Below are positions 1-6,328 of a stretch of 12,026 nucleotides of DNA, one piece after another. Below the pieces are notes generated by a model. The model was not told where the DNA came from. It made no database searches and saw only the letters and a list, made by a program, of their open reading frames with translations. The first letter of the stretch is position 1, and every line of letters starts with the position of its first letter. Origin of the DNA: JANYCG01 sp031392945 (lineage in GTDB: Bacteria; Pseudomonadota; Gammaproteobacteria; Burkholderiales; Burkholderiaceae_C); contig JANMVT010000135.1 of assembly GCA_031392945.1 (NCBI GenBank), positions 1 through 12,026 on the forward strand. The letters are read 5' to 3'. The translations under genes and the position numbers were made by a program.

Positions 1-1
1 G

Positions 2-595
2 CATTCAAAGCTGGGGCTGCGCGAAGAGCCCCTGCTGCTGATGGAATTTCATGGCTCGCCTACCAGCGTGAAAGAACAAGCCGAGCTGGTGCAGGAAATC
101 GCCAGCGGCCATGGCGGCAATGCGTTTGAATGGGCCAGCACACCGGAAGAGCGCACACGCTTGTGGGCGGCGCGGCACAACGCCTACTTTGCAGCCATTC
201 AGTCGCGACCCGGCTGCCGCGCGATTTCAACCGACACCTGCGTGCCGATCTCGCGCCTGGCCGACTGCCTGCTGGAGTCCATCGCTGAAGTCGACGCCAG
301 CGGCATCCCTTATTTTCTGGTCGGCCATGTGGGCGACGGCAATTTCCACTTTGGTTACCTGCTCGACCCGGACCAGCCCGAAGAACGCGTCACCGCCGAG
401 AAGCTCAACCACGATCTGGTGAACCGTGCGCTGTCGCTGGAAGGCACTTGCACCGGCGAACACGGCGTGGGCCTGCACAAGATGGATTTCCTGATCACCG
501 AAACGGGCGCTGGCGCGGTGGCCATGATGCGCACCATCAAACACGCGCTGGACCCGAAGAACATCATGAACCCGGGCAAGATTTTCAGCTGGTGA
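2..595 (+). CDS. FAD-linked oxidase C-terminal part (GlcD / D-lactate dehydrogenase type), 5' truncated by window
   Basis: This is the C-terminal ~198 residues of a flavoprotein that oxidises a 2-hydroxy acid such as D-lactate or glycolate and passes electrons to the respiratory chain. The frame is already open at base 2, so the true start lies outside the window; the ATG at 41 is internal. Visible hallmarks of the FAD-oxidase C-terminal family are GHVGDGNFHFG (metal/substrate site), CTGEHGVGLHK, and the closing IKHALDPKNIMNPGKIF, which is typical of the extreme C-terminus of GlcD/Dld proteins. The substrate cannot be decided because the FAD-binding half is missing. It ends convergently against the HD-GYP gene. 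Confidence 0.9.
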   Translation, partial: HSKLGLREEPLLLMEFHGSPTSVKEQAELVQEIASGHGGNAFEWASTPEERTRLWAARHNAYFAAIQSRPGCRAISTDTCVPISRLADCLLESIAEVDASGIPYFLVGHVGDGNFHFGYLLDPDQPEERVTAEKLNHDLVNRALSLEGTCTGEHGVGLHKMDFLITETGAGAVAMMRTIKHALDPKNIMNPGKIFSW

Positions 596-607
596 AGGAT
601 CTGAATT

Positions 608-648
608 GCTACTATTTTAGTAGCTAACTGCGTATATTCCACGAGGGC
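608..648 (+). repeat. 41-nt dispersed element, copy 1
   Basis: The element starts with a perfect hairpin, GCTACT-ATTTT-AGTAGC (608-624), followed by AACTGCG and ending in CCACGAGGGC. Ungapped alignment with 3495-3535 and with the reverse complement of 10955-10995 gives about 26 of 41 identical positions in each case. Matches are concentrated at the GCTA/AGCT hairpin and the ACGAGG end. It lies just after the stop of the oxidase gene. Confidence 0.75.
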
Positions 649-657
649 AATCGCCCT
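644..657. terminator. Possible weak bidirectional terminator between convergent genes
   Basis: AGGGC-AATC-GCCCT forms a 5-bp stem with a 4-nt loop, followed on the plus strand by GTTTGGTT. It lies in the 91-base gap between the convergent oxidase and HD-GYP genes, partly inside the 41-nt element. The U-run is poor, so termination is a guess. Confidence 0.3.
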
Positions 658-686
658 GTTTGGTTGGAAAATCCGGGAGCTCGGGA

Positions 687-1844
<1,158 letters not shown>

Positions 1845-1912
1845 GGTTTCAGTTTAATGGGAAAAGCAATGCCGCCAATACGTGTTTTCCGACGTGTTTG
1901 CCAAGATGGGTA

Positions 1913-2911
1913 CTAGCGGGCAGCGCCTTGCGTCAAACGGTCGATCAGGCCGTTAAGCTCGTCGAGCGAGCCGAACTGGATGCTGAGCTCGCCCATCTCC
2001 TCCATGCGCCCGGCGCGTTTGACGCGCTTCTTGACCCGCACCTCCACCAGGGCCGTGAGCAAGTCTGACAGTTCTTCTTCGACGCGTTTGATATCGCGCG
2101 ATTTCTCTTTTTTGGGCTTGTGCGAGGTCAGGGTGAACTCGGCGCTGAGCTTCTTCACCAAGCTCTCGGCCTCGCGCACTGACATTTTTTTGGCCGTGAT
2201 TTGCGCCGCCGCCGTGATCTGGCTCACTTTTTCCAGTGCCAGCAAGGCGCGCGCGTGGCCCATGTCGAGGTCGCCCGCCATCAGCATGGTTTGCACCGGC
2301 TCGGCCAGATTGAGCAGGCGCAACAGGTTGGACGCGGCGCTGCGCGAGCGCCCCACGGCTTGGGCGGCTTGTTCGTGAGTGAGCCCAAACTCTTTGACCA
2401 GGCGTTGCAGGCCTTGGGCTTCTTCCAGCGGGTTCAAGTCTTCACGCTGGATGTTTTCAATCAGGCCCATGGCTGCGGCGGACTCGTCGGGCACATCGCG
2501 CACCAAGACCGGCACGCTGTCCAGCCCGGCCAGTTTGGCCGCGCGGAACCGCCGCTCACCAGCGATGATTTCGTAGACCGGCCGGTCGATCCAGTCGCCC
2601 AGCGGGTGCGGCCCCGGCGCCTGGTTTTGCGCCTCCTGGCTGCGCAGGCTGCGGCCTTTGTCGTCGCTCAGGCGGCGCACCAGGATCGGCTGCATGATGC
2701 CCTGCGCCTTGATGCTCTCGGCCAGTTCGTACAAAGCGCCCTCGTCCATGCGCGTGCGCGGTTGGTATTGGCCGGGCACCATGTCGGCCAGCAGCAACGA
2801 CGCCGGCAAGCCGGGGCTTTGGGCAGCGCTGGCGGGCGCCGCGTCTTCCACCCTGGGGCCCAGCAGAGCTTCGAGTCCGCGGCCGAGGCCTTTTAGTTTT
2901 TTGGCGACCAT
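1913..2911 (-). CDS. parB: Chromosome partitioning protein ParB
   Basis: A 332-residue ParB/Spo0J protein: a CTP-dependent clamp that loads at parS and spreads on origin DNA. Features in order: basic N-terminus KKLKGLGRGLEALLG, the ParA-contact segment; QPRTRM (50-55) and GIMQPILVR (71-79); IIAGERRFRAAKLAGL (115-130), the arginine-rich CTP/phosphate motif; ENIQREDLNPLEEA (152-165); the DNA-binding helix-turn-helix around LTHEQAAQAVGRSRSAASNLLRLL (177-200); a Lys/Glu-rich linker and a C-terminal dimerisation domain. About 28 extra residues (83-110) separate the two CTP-site motifs, where the loop is normally only a few residues long. The start overlaps the end of the hydrolase gene by 19 bases, suggesting coupled translation. 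Two parS sites lie 2.7-3.9 kb upstream. Confidence 0.97.
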   Translation of the reverse strand: MVAKKLKGLGRGLEALLGPRVEDAAPASAAQSPGLPASLLLADMVPGQYQPRTRMDEGALYELAESIKAQGIMQPILVRRLSDDKGRSLRSQEAQNQAPGPHPLGDWIDRPVYEIIAGERRFRAAKLAGLDSVPVLVRDVPDESAAAMGLIENIQREDLNPLEEAQGLQRLVKEFGLTHEQAAQAVGRSRSAASNLLRLLNLAEPVQTMLMAGDLDMGHARALLALEKVSQITAAAQITAKKMSVREAESLVKKLSAEFTLTSHKPKKEKSRDIKRVEEELSDLLTALVEVRVKKRVKRAGRMEEMGELSIQFGSLDELNGLIDRLTQGAAR

Positions 2912-3492
2912 GTCGGTTCTCTGCTTTCGTTAAATTGTTCCGGCTGCCTCTTTGCCAGCGCAGCCTTGAGGACGTCTTGCCCTTGTGGCCAATCCCCCAG
3001 GGCGCCGGTTTCAAGCTGGGGCCTCGAACCCGCCAGCTCGACGCAATGCGCGCCCCAGCTGGATGCCATGCGGCGGCCTGCGTCCAGGCTGCAGTGGGGG
3101 TCGTCGTTGAAGCCCACACAAGTCGCGGCAAACGGCAAGCGGGTCAACACCGGCCGACGCCAGCTATGGGCCTCGGGCGGGAAATCGGGCCGGCCGACAT
3201 CGGGCGGTGCGACCAGCAAGGCCGCGTGCACCCGGGCGGCGTTGCACGACACTGCGGCCCAGGCCGCCACCAGATGGCAACCCAAACCGTGCGCAACCAA
3301 GACAAACGGCCGCACCGTGTCTTTGGACAAAATCACGTCTTCCAGCCGGGTGATCCAGTCGCCACGCAGGGGCGCAAACCAGTCGTGCTGTTGCACGCGC
3401 TCAAAACCAAGCGTGCGCTCCCAAAGCTCAAGCCAATGCGAAGTGCCGGCGCCTTGCCAGCCGGGCAAAGTCAGGGTGATTGCCGAATTCAT
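2893..3492 (-). CDS. RBBP9/YdeN-type alpha/beta hydrolase fold protein lacking expected catalytic Ser and His
   Basis: A 199-residue protein with the layout of the small serine-hydrolase family (RBBP9/YdeN): LTLPGWQGAGTSHWLELWE at the N-terminus, a nucleophile-elbow strand FVLVAHGLGCHLVAAWAA (63-80), GFNDDPHCSL (127-136) with the acidic member, and SSWGAHCVEL...GALGDWPQG near the end. The family elbow is normally HSLG; here the serine position is Gly69 (codon GGT). The histidine of the usual GHIN-like motif is also absent: the matching stretch reads GSRPQLETG (155-163). The Asp pair and the GDWP motif remain. It sits between parA and parB, overlapping the parB start by 19 bases. The ATG is preceded by a copy of the 41-nt element and no Shine-Dalgarno. 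It may be a non-catalytic binding protein or a decaying gene. I am sure of the fold, less sure of inactivity. Confidence 0.82.
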   Translation of the reverse strand: MNSAITLTLPGWQGAGTSHWLELWERTLGFERVQQHDWFAPLRGDWITRLEDVILSKDTVRPFVLVAHGLGCHLVAAWAAVSCNAARVHAALLVAPPDVGRPDFPPEAHSWRRPVLTRLPFAATCVGFNDDPHCSLDAGRRMASSWGAHCVELAGSRPQLETGALGDWPQGQDVLKAALAKRQPEQFNESREPTWSPKN

Positions 3493-3494
3493 TT

Positions 3495-3535
3495 GCTATT
3501 AGTTATATAGCTAACTATGCAATGGCGACGAGGAA
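3495..3535 (+). repeat. 41-nt dispersed element, copy 2
   Basis: It starts with GCTAT...ATAGC (3495-3511), continues AACTATG and ends in GCGACGAGGAA, aligning without gaps to copy 1 (26 of 41). Read on the minus strand, it occupies the whole leader just before the hydrolase ATG at 3492, leaving no recognisable ribosome site there. Confidence 0.65.
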
Positions 3536-3579
3536 AATCAGCATGATTCATTGGAAAATTGGACGATCAACACGGCGTT

Positions 3580-4365
3580 TTACAGGGATTTGACGCGTTC
3601 GACCATTTCCTGCGCAAAAGCCACAAATGCCTGCGCGCCCTTGCTCGACGGATCGAACACCACGCCGGGCAGGCCGTAACTGGGCGCTTCGGCCAGGCGC
3701 ACATTGCGCGGGATCACGGTGTTGAACACCTTGTCGCCAAAATGCGATTTGAGCTGTTCGCTGACCTGCTGCTGCAGGGTGATGCGCGGGTCGAACATGA
3801 CACGCAGCAGGCCGATGATGGCCAGCTCTTTGTTCAGGTTGGCGTGCACCTGCTTGATGGTGTTGACCAGGTCGGTCAGGCCCTCCAGCGCGAAGTATTC
3901 ACACTGCATGGGCACGATCACGCCGTGCGCGCAACACAGGCCATTGAGGGTGAGCAGGGAAAGTGATGGCGGGCAGTCGATCAGGATGAAGTCGTAGTCT
4001 TGGGCGACTTTGGCCAGGGCGGCCTTCAGGCGGTTTTCGCGCCGCTCGACATCGACCAGTTCCAGCTCGGCGCCGGCCAGTTCGCGGTTGGCGCCCAGGA
4101 TGTCGTAGCTGCACGCGCCTGCTATCAGTTTGTCGCTTTTCACCCGTGCATCGGCTACCGAGGCGGATTCCAACAGCACATCGTAAATCGACAATTTAAG
4201 CTGGCGCTTGTCCACGCCCGAGCCCATGGTGGCATTGCCTTGCGGATCCAGGTCCACCATCAGCACGCGTTGCCCGACCTTGGCCAGACCGGCGGCCAGG
4301 TTGACCGTGGTGGTGGTTTTGCCAACCCCGCCCTTTTGGTTGGCGATGCAGAATATTTTTGTCAT
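3580..4365 (-). CDS. parA: Chromosome partitioning ATPase ParA
   Basis: A 261-residue ParA/Soj ATPase that forms ATP-dependent DNA-bound dimers and moves ParB-parS complexes over the nucleoid. Deviant Walker A KGGVGKT is at 11-17, switch DLDPQGNAT at 38-46, and Walker B FILIDCPPSL at about 126-135. The C-terminal half holds NTVIPRNVRLAEAPSYGLP, typical of chromosomal ParA. The length is usual for the chromosomal type, with no N-terminal DNA-binding extension. The ATG follows GTGGGGG at a suitable distance. It is the first gene of a parA-hydrolase-parB run, 87 bases from the hydrolase gene, and its leader (4366-4552) is rich in palindromes. Confidence 0.97.
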   Translation of the reverse strand: MTKIFCIANQKGGVGKTTTTVNLAAGLAKVGQRVLMVDLDPQGNATMGSGVDKRQLKLSIYDVLLESASVADARVKSDKLIAGACSYDILGANRELAGAELELVDVERRENRLKAALAKVAQDYDFILIDCPPSLSLLTLNGLCCAHGVIVPMQCEYFALEGLTDLVNTIKQVHANLNKELAIIGLLRVMFDPRITLQQQVSEQLKSHFGDKVFNTVIPRNVRLAEAPSYGLPGVVFDPSSKGAQAFVAFAQEMVERVKSL

Positions 4366-4401
4366 ATGTGGCCCCCACGCTTGTCACTTCGTGTACTGCG
4401 C

Positions 4402-4524
4402 TGGACAGGCCGATGCCAGAGGCAACGACTCTTCGTGCTGTCCAATCCCGCGCTGGCGGGATTGGAGCCGCAGCACTCAGCCCCGAGGGGGCTAATTTTT
4501 CTAGGGGCGGCACCTCGAAAAATT
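4402..4524. repeat. Chain of nested palindromes between the lysE-type gene and parA
   Basis: Several inverted repeats lie end to end. CCAATCCCGC pairs with GCGGGATTGG as part of a perfect 11-bp stem (4441-4451 with 4456-4466, 4-nt loop). It is enclosed by GTGCTG/CAGCAC (4435-4440 with 4471-4476). TGGACAG (4402-4408) can alternatively pair with CTGTCCA (4438-4444). AGCCCC-GAG-GGGGCT follows (4479-4493), then AATTTTTC/GAAAAATT (4494-4501 with 4517-4524). The stretch fills most of the 187-base leader of parA. It may combine a dispersed palindromic element with a terminator or attenuator for lysE read-through. Confidence 0.6.
4479..4500 (+). terminator. Intrinsic-terminator-like hairpin with T-run
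   Basis: AGCCCC-GAG-GGGGCT (6-bp GC-rich stem, 3-nt loop) is followed on the plus strand by AATTTTT. The shape is that of an intrinsic terminator, but both neighbouring genes run on the minus strand, so a plus-strand terminator has no obvious transcript to stop. On the minus strand the T-run is provided only by the 4517-4524 arm, which precedes the stem. Confidence 0.4.
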
Positions 4525-4552
4525 GCAGGGCTGGCCATTTTGGTTGAGTTTT

Positions 4553-5167
4553 TCATTTGGAGACCGCAAGCTTGATGCCGAAGCCGATCAGGCAGAGCCC
4601 GGCGACTTTCTCGAGGGCGCGGCCAAACTTGGGGTTGGCGCGAAAACGTTCGGCCAAAAAGTGCGTGAGCATGACCGAGATCAGGCCGTAGAGGAACATC
4701 AGGGCGGCGCTGGTCAGGGTCAGGGCCAGATAAGTCGTCATGCCCTGGTGGCGAAGCGGGTCGATGAACAAGGGGAAAAACGCCATGTAGAACACGATGG
4801 CCTTGGGGTTGAGCAGGGTGATCAGCAAAGACTGCTTGAAATAATGGCGCGGCTGGATGTCCAGGATCGGTGCATCGCCCGGTTTGGCCAGCAGCATTTT
4901 GACGCCCAGCCAGCCCAAGTAGGCGGCGCCCGCCCACTGCACGGCGGAAAACGCCGAGGGGTAAGCGGCCATGACCGCCGCCATGCCGGCGATGGCCAGC
5001 CACATCAAAATCTGGTCGCCCGCCATCACGCCAAAAATCGAGCCAAACCCGCCGCGGATGCCGCCCTTGGTAGTGGAGGTGATCAGAGCCAAATTGCCGG
5101 GGCCCGGCACCAGCAGAAAGAGCAGGATGGTGGCGATGAAGGTGGTGTAGTCGGTGATGCCGAACAT
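4553..5167 (-). CDS. LysE/RhtB family amino-acid exporter
   Basis: A 204-residue inner-membrane exporter of the LysE/RhtB family, which expels amino acids or homoserine-lactone-like compounds. About six hydrophobic segments are visible (roughly 6-28, 41-65, 70-93, 112-135, 143-170, 185-203). The family signature PGPGN is at 21-25 and NPKA at 120-123, followed by FYMAFFPLFID. The ATG at 5167 gives the N-terminus MFGITDY expected for the family, though the bases before it (CAACCTAAACC) contain no Shine-Dalgarno. The substrate cannot be told from sequence. It lies between rsmG and parA but is separated from both by palindrome-rich gaps, so it may have its own transcript. Confidence 0.93.
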   Translation of the reverse strand: MFGITDYTTFIATILLFLLVPGPGNLALITSTTKGGIRGGFGSIFGVMAGDQILMWLAIAGMAAVMAAYPSAFSAVQWAGAAYLGWLGVKMLLAKPGDAPILDIQPRHYFKQSLLITLLNPKAIVFYMAFFPLFIDPLRHQGMTTYLALTLTSAALMFLYGLISVMLTHFLAERFRANPKFGRALEKVAGLCLIGFGIKLAVSK

Positions 5168-5268
5168 GGTTTAGGTTGTAGTTTTCAGCTGCGGGCCCAG
5201 TGAGTTTACGACATGGCGATTGGCGGGCTTTTGTGGCATTGCAAAGGCGGGAAAGCTCTTGGCCTTGG

Positions 5269-5308
5269 GGGTGGCCGGGTGGCTGGATGGCTGGGTCGCT
5301 GGGTGGTT
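5269..5308 (+). repeat. Five degenerate 8-nt tandem units (GGGTGGCT-like), G-quadruplex-prone
   Basis: The units are GGGTGGCC, GGGTGGCT, GGATGGCT, GGGTCGCT and GGGTGGTT, joined without gaps and followed by TGGGGGGA. The G-runs are spaced closely enough for a plus-strand G-quadruplex. The tract ends about 100 bases upstream of the lysE-type start codon when read on the minus strand. Confidence 0.75.
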
Positions 5309-5316
5309 TGGGGGGA

Positions 5317-5410
5317 GCGCCGAAGGCACGGAGGCAGGCGCTTGCGCGAATGTCCTCCGCTTCGCTCCTCCTTTACTTCGCTCCAGCACCTGCCTCCGTG
5401 CTTTCGGCGC
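5317..5410. repeat. Long hairpin 1 with conserved core in reverse orientation
   Basis: The arms 5317-5338 and 5389-5410 are complementary over 22 positions, with a single G-T type exception. They enclose a 50-nt loop that carries a 33-nt core (5344-5376, minus orientation). The core contains GGAGGAGCGAAGCGG and matches hairpin 2 at 29 of 33 positions. The first 20 core bases are a perfect inverted match to 5502-5521. Confidence 0.8.
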
Positions 5411-5469
5411 GTTAGCCGCTCCTGGTTTTCGTGTTTGGCTACTTGGGTTTAGGCGACAGCGCCAATCAG

Positions 5470-5559
5470 AATCAGGTCGATGGGGCGCTCTGCGCAGAGG
5501 CGTAAAGGAGGAGCGAAGCGGGGGACAGCCGCGGAGCAGAGTGCCCCGTCGGCCTGATT
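5470..5559. repeat. Long hairpin 2 with conserved core in forward orientation
   Basis: The arms 5470-5493 and 5536-5559 pair over 24 positions; the three departures from perfect complementarity are all G-T/G-U compatible. The loop carries the 33-nt core (5502-5534). The inner left arm also contains the perfect 12-nt palindrome CTCTGCGCAGAG (5488-5499). The arms show no clear resemblance to those of hairpin 1. It begins about 40 bases after the rsmG stop and could also end rsmG transcription. Confidence 0.8.
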
Positions 5560-5601
5560 CCACCCCGGAACACACCAAAGCCCTTACCCGACCCAGAGCA
5601 A

Positions 5602-6312
5602 TCAGGACTTTCGCATCCAGACAATGCAGCGCTCTGCATCCAGCTGTGGCACGCTGAGTTGTTCCACGTGAAACACTGCCACGCCGGGCGGCAAGGCGGC
5701 CAATTCGTCCGCCGGGTGTTTGGCCTTCATGGCCAGCCAGATGCCCTGCTCTGCCAAAGCGGCTCCTGACAAGGCCGTGAAATCCGGCAATGACGCGAAG
5801 GCCCGTGCGCTGATGACCTCGTATTTCTCTTTGAGGTTTTCCACCCGCGCATGGACGCCGCGCAAATTGGGCAACTTGAGGGTTGCGGCGACCTGGCTGA
5901 TGAAGGCGGCCTTTTTGGCGACCGTGTCCACACAGTCAACGGTGATGTCCGGGCAGCAGATGGCGATGACGACGCCGGGCAGGCCCGCGCCGGAGCCGAC
6001 ATCCAGCAGGCGCCGGGCTTTGGCCGGCGCGGCTGCCACCGACGGCTTGCCAGCCATTTGATCGTCCGCAGTTCCATCTGCCCCAGCGACCGGCAGCTTG
6101 CTGATTTCCCGGCGCAGCGGCGCAACCACCGCCAGGCTGTCGAGCAAGTGGTGGGTCAACATCTCTTCGGGCTCGCGCACCGCCGTCAGGTTGTAGATCT
6201 TGTTCCACTTTTGGATCAGGGCCAGGTAGGCGAACAAGGCGTCCACCTGGGGTGGGGACAAATCAACGTGGAGCAGTCTGGCGGCGGCCTCAAGTCGGGT
6301 TTTGGGGTTCAA
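5602..6312 (-). CDS. rsmG: 16S rRNA (guanine527-N7)-methyltransferase RsmG (GidB)
   Basis: A 236-residue RsmG, which makes m7G527 in 16S rRNA using S-adenosylmethionine. Seen: WNKIYNLTAVREPEEMLTHHLLDSL (36-60), the SAM-binding loop LLDVGSGAGLPG (102-113), VDCVDTVAKKAAFI (125-138) and ISARAFASL (167-175). The family is usually near 205-210 residues; the surplus is mainly an Ala/Pro-rich insertion at about 70-100, just before the SAM loop. The start is a TTG at 6312 preceded by GAAGG seven bases away. An in-frame stop lies just upstream and no ATG gives the normal ~35 residues before WNK. It follows mnmG by 16 bases, so they form one operon. A parS-like site lies inside its 3' end. Confidence 0.95.
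   Translation of the reverse strand: MNPKTRLEAAARLLHVDLSPPQVDALFAYLALIQKWNKIYNLTAVREPEEMLTHHLLDSLAVVAPLRREISKLPVAGADGTADDQMAGKPSVAAAPAKARRLLDVGSGAGLPGVVIAICCPDITVDCVDTVAKKAAFISQVAATLKLPNLRGVHARVENLKEKYEVISARAFASLPDFTALSGAALAEQGIWLAMKAKHPADELAALPPGVAVFHVEQLSVPQLDAERCIVWMRKS
5660..5675. promoter_or_regulatory. parS site (one mismatch), inside rsmG
   Basis: TGTTCCACGTGAAACA differs from the consensus parS palindrome TGTTTCACGTGAAACA at one position. It is translated within rsmG as VFHVEQ (residues 213-218). ParB would be expected to bind here, probably more weakly than at the perfect site. Confidence 0.88.
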
Positions 6313-6328
6313 GTCAAAACCTTCGCGG

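Larger units (their letters stand above)
5168..5601. other. 434-base non-coding stretch: G-rich tandem tract and two related long hairpins
   Basis: No credible gene is seen. An open frame on the minus strand (5171-5578) is a low-complexity translation of the hairpins and the G-rich tract, with runs of Pro/Ser/Thr and no recognisable domain. The stretch holds five 8-nt G-rich units (5269-5308), hairpin 1 (5317-5410), hairpin 2 (5470-5559), and a plain spacer between them. A promoter for the lysE-type gene must lie here or further upstream, but I cannot point to a convincing one. Confidence 0.7.

Noticed and set aside
2201..2896. 231-residue open frame on the plus strand
   Set aside because: It is antisense to parB and low in complexity (His/Gln/Arg/Ala), with no domain.
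5317..5559. CRISPR array or retron in the hairpin region
   Set aside because: There are only two core copies in opposite orientation, no regular spacers, and no cas or reverse transcriptase gene in the window.
5171..5578. 135-residue open frame on the minus strand in the gap between rsmG and the lysE-type gene
   Set aside because: Its sequence is a translation of the two hairpins and the G-rich tract, so the open frame is better explained by the repeats than by a gene.
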